Shown piece by piece: positions 10,301 to 19,030 of a DNA stretch of 64,000 bases. How positions within the stretch are numbered: the first letter of the stretch is position 1; every line of letters begins with the position of its first letter. The stretch is from Bursaphelenchus xylophilus. Taxonomy: Eukaryota > Nematoda > Chromadorea > Rhabditida > Aphelenchoididae. The stretch is from NCBI GenBank assembly GCA_904066235.2, contig CAJFCV020000002.1:2170001-2234000 (forward strand), written 5' to 3'. A program made the position numbers and the translations under genes. A model generated the notes under the pieces. That model searched no databases. It saw only the letters and a list, made by a program, of their open reading frames with translations, and was not told the origin of the DNA.

Positions 10301-12898
10301 TTTTTACTGAGTTCTGGGCAAAAAATGGTGATCTAAAAATTTTTTCATAAGAAAATGGAAACATTTGTATAGCATTCTATTCGCAGTCATAGATTTTTTA
10401 ATTTGCACATCGAAACCACGGCTTTTTACCGGAAATCTTCGAAAAAATTTATTTCTTTGCCTAAAAAATTGATTTTTTCTAGCTTTTCGTGATTTTTGAG
10501 GCAAAAACCCTCAAAATTCGCTGAGATATTCTGTTATGAGCTTAGCTTATAGTATCTTACCTATTTTTCAGCAACTTGGTCAATAAATTAACTCGTATTT
10601 TAGCCCAAAAATCTCGATTTTTCCCATAAAACCTCCTTTTTCTTCGCTTTATTGTATTTATTCTCCCTATACAGCGCGCTATATAAAGCATTGTATAAAT
10701 TTCTAACAATACTTTTCCATTCCACATACCATATAATCATCAGCAATTCAGTTTTCTCAATACCATGAAATTTCGGTGGGAAAAACTTGCTATTACTCTT
10801 TATGATATCATAGTAATGTCATAAAACCTTGCAGAAATTTGATGACTAAAACTTATTTGTCAAATTTTTGTTACAGTACCCTTGCTTTGTCAAAATAATG
10901 AAGATATTTTCAGCGAGAATGCTGAACAACCCCTTCCAACAAGTTTTGGCCAATTTTATGCCCGGAAACTTGTCGCCCCCCACCACTGCCGGCCTCGGAG
11001 GACCCCACTCCGCCCCGCTCCCGATCCGCTCAATGGCGGATAGCATGAAATTATTGCATTCGCATCATCAACTATCGCCCTCTTCCGTGCTGATGAACAA
11101 AAAACAGTCAAGGCCCACTTTTACGGGCCAACAGGTAAGAATTTTGGACTCTAAATAGTTGTCAGTGTTGCCAGAGATTATTTGACATGTTTTTTAAATT
11201 ATTTACCGGTCGTTAAAACTCAGAAAATCAAATTTTTTGCACTGTGCAAATTCGTAGTTCATTTTAGCCTACGATTTTGCACTGTGCAAAATTTTAGCTT
11301 ATTATCAACTAAAATTTTGCACTGTGCAAAAAAAAATTTTTTTTTGAATTTGCAAAATGAATTTTCATTTTTTTTCATTTTTTTGCACTGTGCGAAAATT
11401 TTTTTCGCGCACCGTGCAAAATCCTAGTTCATTTTACCCTAATTTTTTGCACAGTGCGGATTTTTAGTCTATTTTGAGCATAAATTTTGCACAGTGCAAA
11501 AATTTCCAACCCTCAATTTAAAAAAAATAGACAATCAAAATTTCAGATCTATGCCCTGGAGCGAAAATTCGAACAGACCAAGTACCTAGCCGGCACAGAG
11601 CGAGCGGAATTGGCCAGGGAATTGAACATGAGCGAGAGTCAAGTGAAGGTAAGCTACAGTAATTTACATCGTATTATCCCGTTCGATTATCTTCTAAACG
11701 ATATTAAATCGCTGCAAACGACACTGAACGTCGTCTTCAAAGGGGGTTTTGGCGGCAACCAATCAAGGGAAAAGGCGGATTTTTTTTATGAGCCGGCTAT
11801 TATAACACGAATAAACGGGCGGATAAGCGAAAAGGGAAGGTAACCGCCGTGATGGATTAGGTTGGGAATGTCTAAATTACTTTTTAGCTTATTAGGAAGT
11901 TCAAGGCGAGCGGGCATGGGAGTTTCGGAGGGGTAAATCAGCGGGAAGTTTTGGAGATTCGAAGGAAATTGAGGGTCAGAAAGAAATGGTCATAACTATT
12001 TTGTATAGCGCGGTATAGAGATGGTTTTGGCCTTGTTATACTGCTTATGACTTGTAGTTTTGACACATTAAAACTAATTTTCTTGCCTCGAAGCGTTGAG
12101 TCCAAAATTTGCAATTTTTTGTGGAAAAGTCGGGAATTTCGGAAAAAAATGAGGGTGTGAAAGAAATGGTGACAAAGAAATAGGTAGATAAGGTACAAAA
12201 ATGGTTACTAGTTTTTTTTAAAGCTAATGCCTAGTAGTTTCAGAGACACAAAGGCCTTTTTCATATTCGAATTTACTCGTTCAAAATTTGAGATTTTTTG
12301 GGAAAATCAAAAAACTGGCCGGGCTGGAAAAAACTGCCTTTTGTATTGTTATTGATAGCAACGAGGATGGATATTATGTTATCTAATGATGTGTTTAGCA
12401 TACTATTCAAGCTAAACCTACCAGATTTTTGATTTGAGACCGGGATATTTCGAAATTTCCAAAAAAAAATTTTTGTTTAGAAAATGCGGTCTATGACAAA
12501 AAAAAGTGCCATAACTTTTTGAAAATGTGAAAAATCCAACCAAAACTACTTTTACTAGGACGCCAATGTCCCATTCTCTCATCTCATCAACCTTTTTTCA
12601 GGTCTGGTTCCAAAACCGTCGCACAAAATGGCGCAAAAAAGAGGCCGCCGACCAAGCCATGAGCAAGAAAGAAAAGTCGGAAGAGCCCCAACTCGACTTC
12701 AACGGCTCCCATCAATCCCCTCCCTCACTCTCCACAATGTTCAACCCCGCCAATTTTACGAATCCCGCCTTCAACAGTTTGGAGATGATGACACAACTGC
12801 AGACTCTTCTCCAACAGCAACAGAATTTCGGCCAAAATGGGAAAGACTCGCCGGATTCCGGCTCCAGGGACCCTTCCGTCAGCCCTCCACAGCTATAA
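1305..12898 (+). CDS. cog-1: NKX6-class homeobox transcription factor (cog-1 orthologue)
   Basis: Sequence-specific nuclear DNA-binding protein; in C. elegans cog-1 patterns ASE gustatory neurons and the vulva/uterus (family knowledge). Supported exons: 1647-1961, 2581-2680, 10914-11134, 11547-11648, 12602-12898 (TAA). All joins keep phase (0, 1, 0, 0). The homeodomain spans the last three: [12 protein letters not shown] at the end of 10914-11134, [16 protein letters not shown] in 11547-11648, [13 protein letters not shown] in 12602-12898. Q50 and N51 are visible and the YLAG/SESQVK segments are NKX6-like. GLDRLLDD near the start of exon 1647 may correspond to the NKX6 repressor (TN/eh1-like) motif (inference). 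A frame-compatible preceding exon, 1305-1407 (donor GAG/gtgaga), has no ATG, so the start is unresolved. The first in-frame ATG in exon 1647 is at 1755 (308 aa). An ATG at 10919 could start a short isoform, as reported for C. elegans. The tail is Q-, S- and P-rich. Confidence 0.9.
1962..2580 (+). repeat. cog-1 intron with GCACNGTGC palindrome cluster 1
   Basis: Nine exact copies of the odd-length palindrome GCACNGTGC begin at 1999, 2030, 2158, 2191, 2220, 2320, 2350, 2479 and 2511. They are usually embedded in TT...AA, giving a 13-nt palindrome, and the central base varies freely. Spacing is often close to 30 bp. The intron is otherwise A/T-rich and runs between a gtggga donor and a tttttag acceptor. 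Confidence 0.75.
2905..2916. promoter_or_regulatory. Perfect 12-bp palindrome with TAATTA core
   Basis: GCCTAATTAGGC is a perfect inverted repeat around the homeodomain core TAATTA. It lies in a relatively GC-rich, non-repetitive part of the cog-1 large intron. It would suit a homeodomain dimer, possibly autoregulatory. No function is shown by sequence alone. Confidence 0.35.
3370..3524. mobile_element. 155-bp MITE, copy 1 (TA target duplication)
   Basis: Terminal inverted repeats of about 29 bp begin TCAGTCTGTCGG and end CCGACAGACCGA, flanked by TA on both sides (3368-3369 and 3525-3526). The interior is GC-rich (TCTCGCCTCGCCGCT, CAAATCCCAAG). A second copy of identical length is at 16481-16635. 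The TA duplication and short termini suggest a non-autonomous Tc1/mariner-type element; no transposase is encoded. Confidence 0.9.
4374..4760. repeat. GCACNGTGC palindrome cluster 2
   Basis: Exact copies begin at 4374, 4401, 4432, 4532, 4561, 4592, 4720 and 4752, plus a one-base variant (GCACTGTGT) at 4691. Neighbour spacing of 27-32 bp recurs within triplets, with A/T-rich spacers. Confidence 0.8.
5834..6220. repeat. GCACNGTGC palindrome cluster 3
   Basis: Exact copies begin at 5834, 5864, 5993, 6023, 6048, 6183 and 6212. Pairs and triplets are spaced 25-30 bp apart, as in the other clusters. Confidence 0.8.
6624..6687 (-). repeat. tRNA-derived SINE-like repeat, reverse orientation
   Basis: On the minus strand: A-box TGGCGCAACTGG followed by TAGTGAGACTG, a short stem CCCGAAAATTGGG, then B-box GGTTCGAATCC and an A-rich tail. 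It closely matches the repeats at 503 and 649. Terminal CTC/GAG complementarity is too short for a real tRNA acceptor stem. Confidence 0.6.
7154..7690 (+). repeat. Three diverged tandem units of about 180 bp
   Basis: Units begin at GAGGGCC (7154), GAGGGCC (7332) and GAGGGAC (7512), spacing 178 and 180 bp. Each continues with a TAAA-rich stretch, GG-GGTACT, TCTCTTCAAA-like and ACAG-ATACAGGC-like words, then a CGAGATATT-like segment near the end. Similarity is patchy, so this is an old tandem duplication. No coding frame is shared between units. Confidence 0.6.
8538..8767. repeat. GCACNGTGC palindrome cluster 4 (phased about 32 bp)
   Basis: Exact copies begin at 8538, 8566, 8598, 8632, 8663, 8698, 8730 and 8759, with steps of 28-35 bp. 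Spacers are almost pure A/T. The centre base alternates among A, C and G. Confidence 0.85.
9033..9685. repeat. GCACNGTGC palindrome cluster 5 (20 copies, phased about 27 bp)
   Basis: Twenty exact copies begin at 9033, 9085, 9115, 9145, 9177, 9203, 9230, 9258, 9287, 9319, 9344, 9416, 9443, 9467, 9496, 9521, 9546, 9620, 9650 and 9677. Most steps are 24-32 bp. The larger gaps are near multiples of this, and two contain decayed copies (GTACCGTAC at 9060; GCACAGTGA at 9370). This is the densest cluster in the window. Confidence 0.9.
11135..11546 (+). repeat. cog-1 intron built of GCACNGTGC repeats at 40-bp period
   Basis: Copies begin at 11239, 11279, 11319, 11385, 11409, 11449 and 11489. The 40-bp step is exact for the first three and the last three. 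Spacers are related (TAGTTCATTTTA-like, TAGCTTATT-like), so this is a diverged 40-bp minisatellite filling most of the intron. The intron splits the homeodomain after TGQQ. Confidence 0.8.
11649..12601 (+). other. Last cog-1 intron
   Basis: Intron between QVK and VWFQNRR of the homeodomain. It contains related A/T-rich segments about 175 bp apart (GAAAGAAATGGT near 11977 and 12157, each followed by an AGATGG/AAATGGTT-type word and a TAGTTTT/TAGTTTC word), suggesting an old local duplication. No gene seen. Confidence 0.5.
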
Positions 12899-13980
12899 GC
12901 TTAGGAAAGAAGGAAAGATTATAACCAGAGGGGTTTTCGGATGGAAAAGTGAGATTTGAACTTTCTGTGAAAAATTTTGAAATTTTGTTTTTTTTTTTGT
13001 AAATTTTTAAATTTTGTCCAGAAAATGGGTCATCCAAAAAGCTGAAATGTAATTTTTTTCTTGAAATCACATTTTTTTAACTTTTTCATTGCACATTACG
13101 CCAAAATTTTCTGCCTTTTCACGATGGCGCAGTAGTGAGCTCGATTTTCACTCAAATTGTTGCAAGTTCGAATCCACATAGACAAAATCAAAAAATTTTT
13201 GGATGACAAATTTCCTGGACTCTTTTATTTATTGTACCGAATCTCTCTTTGCATAATTACGAACGCTTTTCTCGATGAATCTGCTTTAAAATTTTTTGTC
13301 AATTTTTCTTAAACAGTTTTTGGAATCCGTATTTTACCCAAAAGTTTTAACCCGAATACCTATTCGATTGTTGGTGTAATCAAAACTCTGCATTTACGAT
13401 TGTATTCCCTGCACTTTATTGCCATTTTCTGTTTGTTTTACACTACTACTTATGAGCTTCGTAGTACTGTAATTACTGTATTTTTTATAGAAAAAAAAGT
13501 ATTTTTTCTTTTGTTAACTAGTCTTTGATCAATGTATTCTTTGATATGAACCTTTGCATAATTGTAATTTGAGATAATTTTACATAATAAAGTGTCAAAA
13601 TCTTTAGATTTGATATTTTTCAAATAAAAAATTCCATATTTGGAGGTTTTCAGATTTTCATTTGTCAAAGAAAATAACAATTCAGTGTTTTTGAGCAAAC
13701 TTCGTATTTTACAAAATTTTCCCACCACGACTTTCTGATTTCAAAAAATTCTTGGCATTCTGCATCAAGTGAAAAAATATTTATTTTCTTCAAAAAACAA
13801 ACAAAATTGGATAAAAACAAGTCTTCTGGAAGGTGAAACAGTGTTTTTTACATCTCCAAAAATTTTATTTTTCTCGTTTTCCTAAATTTTTTACCTTTCA
13901 TCCAATTTTTTTACATTCCACTTGATTTCTAATCAAATTGTGATGTTTGAACACCTTTATCAAACCCAATTATCTTTTAT
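12899..13980 (+). other. cog-1 3' flank and intergenic region
   Basis: A/T-rich. Candidate poly(A) signals AATAAA occur at 13586-13591 and 13623-13628. A weak tRNA-derived repeat is at 13122-13181 (TGGCGCAGTAGTGAG then AGTTCGAATCC). I find no ATACAAA heptamer, which would be expected for a lsy-6-type microRNA site. Confidence 0.5.
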
Positions 13981-14112
13981 TTTCCTTCCCTAATTAGTAT
14001 TGCTCCAAGTTTTCTTGTGATAAACAACTTTCGGCGAGAGATGCGGTCCTTTCTCCGATTTTTCGCTGTTTTCTTGATGTTCACCATGATTTTCGCAGGG
14101 GAGGAGGACGAA

Positions 14113-17100
14113 ATGAGTCTGAAAAGGATATTGGATGTGAAGAGTTTGGCTAAGCTGATATCGGTAAGTGTTTCGAATATTTTTGAGTTGGTTTTTAGGA
14201 CAAAACGGCTGGAATCAGAGTTTTGGATTGCACCTATGCAGTCGGGCCTAAACCCGATTATAAACAATTCAAAGAGCAATGGTATGCAAAGTTTGAGAGG
14301 TTGATGGCACGACCAACACAGTAAGGGAGCTATGTCTAAGCTTTACGGGGTTCTTCCGGGTTGAAAAATGGGAAAATTTTGGATATCAAATATATTATAC
14401 TTGGTTGAAAAGATGGCGAATTTTGATTGTAAATCTATTTCAAATAGATGTGCAAGGGATGTTTACAGTTCATTTTTGCTGTTTAGGAGTAGTTTGATCT
14501 TTTTCGAGACTGCAGTCCACCGAATTTTACAAGAGTATATTATCCATGAAGAAAGAAGGCAATTTTTGATCGAAGCAAGGAATTGTAATAACGAAAGGGG
14601 TTGTTGATTGTTTCTAAATAACTTTTACCATCCATCATCTCTGTTTGATTCGTTTGTGAAGGCTTTTTGATATTGCACTTGTATCTGCCAGAGGTCTCGC
14701 CACGAAAACTTGCAACTGTTAGAAATGACTAAACTGATGATTGAAATAGTCTCTCGTCGGTTTGATACTACTATTTACATCTAAATACTCAAAAATTTTC
14801 AGACAGAAAGCCCTCTATCTGCAGTCTCATATCCCCGGATCAGTTCATTTTGATATCGACGCAGCCATGTATCCCGGCGAATTCGAACGCTTCAGTATGT
14901 ACCCGCCAGCCGAATTCGAGCAGTACGCACAATTATTGGGGATCAATCAGTCGGATCATCTTGTTTTTTACAGTCGCGGGCCTTTTGGTGGGATGATGTT
15001 CTCTTCCAAGGCATATTGGCTATTCCGAGTGAGTTTTTCAATTTTTTTTGTTGAAATTTAGGGTAAAATACGGTTTAGCCCACTGCACGCCACGAAAAAA
15101 GTGGAAATAGAGAAATTCGCGGGAAAATGTTTTGCGACATTTCATACGCTGAAACCTTTTCAAGTAAATACTAATCGCGCTCAAAAGTCCTGACAATTTT
15201 CGCACCGTGCGAAACTTTGGGTTTTGGACGTCGCCCCTGCAAATTCGGGTTCGTCGCGCGCAAAAGTGCATGTCGCTAGTGCAAAAACGGGAAATTGCGG
15301 CGACAAATGCGAAATGAAAGAAGAATGCACGGTGCGAAAGTTCGGTTTTTGGACGTCGCGCCCGCAAATTCGGGGAAATCGCGGCGACAAATGCGAAAAA
15401 ATGCACAGTGCGGATGAAATGAAAGAGAATGCACGGTGCGGAAATTGTCAGGACTTTTGAGCGCGATTATTACGCTTTTTCAAAAGTGCAGACACATTTT
15501 CCGGCCTTTTTTGAAACCGCACCGTGCATGTTGCGCGACGCGATCCTTTTCGAAACATTTTGCACTGTGCAATTCCCCAAAGTTCGCGCCGCCTCCGTTG
15601 AGAAAAGCTTGCGTCGCAGCGATATTGCATTTGCACGGTGCAAAAGGTCAAATGCACCCCGCAAAAAGGGGTTTTGTGCACGGTGCGGCCCACGACAAAA
15701 TGTGTCTGCACTTTTGAAAAAGCGTAATAGTAACAAAAATGGTTCCAAAATTCTACTAGTCGCGCCATAAAGTCCTGACACATTTTGCACCGTGCGAAAG
15801 TTCGGGGTTTGGACGTCGCGCCCCCAAATTCGGGTTTGTCGCGCGCGAATGTGCACGTCGCTAGTGCAAAAACGGGAAATCGCGGCGAGAAATGCGAAAA
15901 GATGCACCGTGCGGATGAAATGAAAGAAGAATGCACGGTGCGACGTCCAAACTCCGAACATTCGCACGGTGCAAAATGTGTCAGGACTTTATGTCGCGAC
16001 TAGTATTACGCTTTTTCAAAAGTGCAGACACATTTTGTCGTGGGCCGCACCGTGCACAAAACTCCCTTTTGCGGGGTGCATTTTGACCTTTTGCACTGTG
16101 CAGCCGGATATCGCTGCGGCGCAAGCTTTTCTCAACGGAGCCGGCGCGAATTTTTTGAAATTGCACAGTGCAAAATGTTTCGAATCGGATCGCGTCGCGC
16201 GGGGAACACGAAACTTGCACTGTGCGGTGCAAAAAAGGCCGGAAAATGTGTCTGCACTTTTGAAAAAGCGTAATAATAAACAACAATTTACGTGTGAAAC
16301 CGGCGAGAAAGCATCGAAAGGCATCTAGGAGGTGCACCCCAAACTTCTTAGATTGATCAAAGAAGAGAAAAGAAATCATATTGTACTAGGCAAAATTGGA
16401 TCAAAATCGATGAATCTGACCGAATTCGAGCTCTTCCGGGGTTTGCAGGGCTTTGGTCCTGCTACAACAGACCAATACTATCAGTCTGTCGGAAAAATAA
16501 CGGCGGATCGTCGCAGTAAAATGTCTCGCCTCGCCGCTATCGCGCACCAAATCCCAAGTCGCGGCTTGCAGTCGCAAAGCGATGATGAGCGATTCCGAGG
16601 CGCGACGATCCGCCGTTATTTTTCCGACAGACTGATAAATTGAAATTCATCAAATCTTCTTTATGTCCACCTAAACATCAAACCAATAAGAATAATTAAA
16701 ACTACATAAATTTTCGACAATTCATCGAATTTGTCGGATGCAATCTGAACTCGGAATTCAATCTCCACACCCATTGGTACATTATGCTGGCTTTCACATT
16801 CTACTTCAACATGGACCGGCTGAAATATCAATTATATTATTTTAGGTATAACCAGAGAAAATTATTAGCTCAATGGCCTAGAAAAACAAAAAATCAAAAA
16901 GGCAACGTCACAAACTTACCTTGAAATGTTCTAAACGTCGTCTGCTTCCTCTGATCCAGCTTTGCTCACGCCTTCTCCAGCCCTTTCTTGCGTTTCTCCG
17001 TCAGTTCCTGCAAAATGGTACAATAACGAACCGACAAGTGCCCTTTTTCGATAGTAAAATTTCCAGATTTCTTCTTTATAACGTCCGCTAAGATGTCTCA

Positions 17101-19030
17101 CACAACACCACATGGCGATTAATCAAAAATCTGGGTGCAAAAAGAGAAATCCTACCTTTTCTGGAGACACCATCAGCTCTTGCAGAACGATGCAGTAATG
17201 AACCGACAAGCGCCCTTTTTCAACTGTAAAACTTCCAGATCTCTTCTTTATAACGTCCGCTAGGATGTCTCACACAAATCAGATCAGCTCCTTTGTACCT
17301 AAACCGGATGAGTAAAGAGAAATCCTACCTTTTCTGGAGACACCATCAGCTCCTGCAAAATGATGCAATAATGAACTGACAAGTGCCCTTTTTCTATAGT
17401 AAAATTTTCCGATTTCTTCTTTATAACGTCCGCTAAGATGTCTCACACAACACCACATGGCGATTAATCAAAAATCTGGGTGCAAAAAGAGAAATGTTAC
17501 CTTTTCTGAAGACACGTCCATAGCTGCAGAATCAATGTTTGGGTCACAGCGCGGTGGGCCGGGCTCCATGGACTTATCCGTTACATTCAACACTTGAAAC
17601 TCAAAGCAACGTAATTTTAAAGATAATATACTTCCCGAAATTGTTCCATATCTCAGAGTTACAATACTATCTTACACAATATTCATTCCATCAAAAAAAT
17701 CAAAAATATTGGGCGCAGCTCGAAATCTCTATTTCCAATTTTGCCTTACGTTTTTCGTGGCGTGCCACTGGGAATTAATTTCCGACAATTTGAAGTCAAT
17801 GTGCCTCTGTGGCGCAGAGGCAGTGGGTTGAATTTGGAAAAAAATTGGCCCGAGTTCGAGTCCCAGCTCGTTTTTTTTTTTGCAAATGTATTTGGGAAAG
17901 GGTTTTAAAATTATTAAAACAATTCAATAAAAAATTTTTCAGTCCTACGGTCACGAGAAATTGTCAATTTTGGACGGGGGTTTCGCGGCTTGGCAAAAGG
18001 AAGGGCAAGAAGTGGAGAAATCAAAGGACTACCCCCAAGTTCAGAAAGGAAATTGGAAAGCGAAGGACACAGTGGCGCAATTCATAATGCCATTTGAGGA
18101 ATTCAACAAAGAAGGAGGTGTTTTGGACCATCCGGACCAATATAATCTCCTGGATTCGAGAATTCGCGCTCAATTTGATGGAAAACAGGATACAGGACTT
18201 GATCCGAACAGTAAGTCAGGGTCATTGTGAGCTGTGAGGTTGATTTTGATACGATGCAATGGAAGGCGACTTCGTATTTTACAATTTCTTCCACTTGGAC
18301 TCGAACTTTTTCCAAATTTTTTTGAATTTTTTTACCAGTTGCGCTATCGGGGCACAGTCCTGGAAGTTGGTAAAATACGTGGTTTGGAGAAATTGTCATT
18401 TAATTTTGCTACTTTTTTCAGAAGTAAATGGCACCAGAATTCCACATACAACGAATATTCCGGCGTCTGAAGCCGTTGGCGACGATGGTCTTCTGAAGCC
18501 GCTGGAGGAACTCAAAAAAGGTAAATTTCAAATCAATACGATCCAAGGGCATTGGGCATGACTTTGAATTTAATTTTTGGGCTTTTGGACCTGATTTTAA
18601 TTTGAAGCCAGGGCGCAGCTTGCCAACAACAAACCGCTAATTTAGAATGAGAAAACGGTGGGGATGTTGTAAAATACGCCACAGGCACTTTTACTTTTAT
18701 TTCATTCCATAATTTGGCCATTTTCAAAAGCCGACCTGGGCGCAACTCGCCAAATTAAAAACCCGAAATTTGTCGGAAATCTTTGAAGGTTTTGCTAAAA
18801 TAAGACCAAGGTTCGACTAAATTCGAATTTCAGGCCTATTCGCCCCCGAAGATCCCACAAAACCAGTCATAACTTACTGTAACACCGGAATGCAAGCATC
18901 TGTAATATCGGTCCTCCAAGACGCCCTATTCCCCGACCATCCGGCCCGAATGTACAACGGCGGTCTCATGGAGATGGCGCAACGAGCCCCCAAACGGATC
19001 AGCGACGGCCCGCAACACTTGGTTGAATAG
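14113..19030 (+). CDS. Two-domain rhodanese / mercaptopyruvate sulfurtransferase-like protein
   Basis: Transfers sulfane sulfur from thiosulfate or 3-mercaptopyruvate to a thiophilic acceptor (family role). Exons: 14113-14163, 14199-14320, 14803-15028, 17943-18210, 18422-18520, 18834-19030 (TAG). They total 963 nt, 320 aa, the usual length of the family. The N-terminal domain shows VLDCTYAVG, HIPGSVHFDID (about residues 67-77) and ILDGGFAAW. Its loop FYSRGPFGGM lacks the catalytic Cys, as in family N-domains. The C-terminal domain has the active-site loop CNTGMQAS with Cys at about 271, then YNGGLMEM. The loop differs from the CRKGVT (TST) and CGSGVT (MPST) forms, so the substrate is uncertain. 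Start choice: an acceptor-like TTTTCGCAG ends at 14098, just before this ATG (spliced-leader site?); an in-frame ATG at 14041 would add a hydrophobic leader. An AATAAA lies shortly after the stop. Confidence 0.9.
15173..15468. mobile_element. Palindromic element A1
   Basis: Bounded by 27-bp perfect inverted repeats (15173-15199 and 15442-15468) containing CAAAAGTCCTGACAATTT and its complement. The interior has four GCACNGTGC palindromes and GC-rich words (GACGTCGC, GCGGCGACAAATGCG) in direct repetition. Related to A2 at 15755-16004. No coding capacity recognised. Confidence 0.75.
15469..15728. mobile_element. Palindromic element B1
   Basis: Ends are inverted copies of ATTACGCTTTTTCAAAAGTG and the following GCAGACACATTTT. 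The element directly abuts A1. The interior has GCACNGTGC at 15519, 15562, 15632 and 15678. The interior of B2 (16005-16274) is an inverted, diverged copy of this one. Confidence 0.75.
15755..16004. mobile_element. Palindromic element A2
   Basis: Terminal inverted repeats of 32 bp with one mismatch (15755-15786 and 15973-16004) begin ACTAGTCGCG and share AAAGTCCTGACA with A1. The interior resembles A1 (GGACGTCGCGCCC, CGCGAATGTGCACGTCGC). GCACNGTGC at 15787, 15904, 15933 and 15964. Confidence 0.75.
16005..16274. mobile_element. Palindromic element B2
   Basis: Same termini as B1, interior inverted relative to B1 and diverged by small changes and indels. GCACNGTGC at 16047, 16093, 16163 and 16217. 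It abuts A2 with no spacer. No protein encoded. Confidence 0.75.
16481..16635. mobile_element. 155-bp MITE, copy 2 (TA target duplication)
   Basis: Starts TCAGTCTGTCGGAAAAATAA and ends with its inverted complement, flanked by TA at 16479-16480 and 16636-16637. Same length and nearly the same interior as 3370-3524. Its terminal repeats match better than those of copy 1, suggesting younger age or less decay. Confidence 0.9.
16966..17521 (-). pseudogene. Small minus-strand unit with three tandem exon-like copies
   Basis: Three tandem copies, 172-173 bp apart, each carry an open minus-strand segment: 17442-17329, 17269-17156 and 17097-16966. All read DILADVIKK, then a variable part, SVHYCI or SVRYCT, then LQEL. 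The first two end SPEK before a gtagga donor; the last continues ELTEKRKKGLEKA to TGA. An upstream ATG (17521) gives MDVSSEK/gtaac, preceded by an acceptor-like TTCTGCAG. Changes between copies are mostly conservative (K/R, I/V, N/S). However, a TGA lies just before each DILAD and no phase-correct acceptor is visible, so I cannot build an intact protein. It is likely a decayed or misread gene fragment; function unknown. Confidence 0.4.
17803..17870 (+). repeat. tRNA-like repeat with pol III-type terminator
   Basis: A-box TGGCGCAGAGG and B-box AGTTCGAGTCC, followed at once by a run of 12 T, an RNA polymerase III stop. The anticodon arm region is A-rich and does not fold as a tRNA, so this is a tRNA-derived repeat rather than a tRNA gene. 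Confidence 0.55.
18293..18350 (-). repeat. tRNA-derived SINE-like repeat in sulfurtransferase intron
   Basis: Minus-strand reading begins GATAGCGCAACTGGTAAAAA and ends with AGTTCGAGTCC. It is the A-box/B-box pattern of the 503/649 family with an A-rich middle. Confidence 0.5.

Larger units (their letters stand above)
2681..10913 (+). other. 8.2-kb third intron of cog-1
   Basis: Large intron between phase-1 exons. It holds the MITE at 3370-3524, palindrome clusters at 4374-4760, 5834-6220, 8538-8767 and 9033-9685, a reverse-strand tRNA-derived repeat at 6624-6687, and a tandem repeat at 7154-7690. Unlabelled stretches with higher complexity (about 2815-3130, 6290-6480, 9740-10050) contain homeodomain-like TAATTA and POU-like ATTTGCAT words. 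7700-8500 and 10050-10860 are low-complexity A/T-rich with nothing recognisable. Intron length and word content suggest cis-regulatory use, which is inference. Confidence 0.7.
15029..17942 (+). other. 2.9-kb intron of the sulfurtransferase gene, repeat-filled
   Basis: Directly joins LFR (exon ending 15028) to SYGHEKLSILDGG (exon from 17943) in phase 0. It holds the palindromic-element island (15173-16274), the second 155-bp MITE (16481-16635), the minus-strand triplicated unit (16966-17521) and a tRNA-derived repeat (17803-17870). 16640-16910 and 17560-17800 show nothing recognisable. Confidence 0.8.

Noticed and set aside
15038..16379. Long overlapping frames of 90-165 codons on both strands of the palindromic island
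   Set aside because: Inverted, GC-rich repeats give open frames on both strands; no motif, no splice context, and frames mirror each other across the palindromes.
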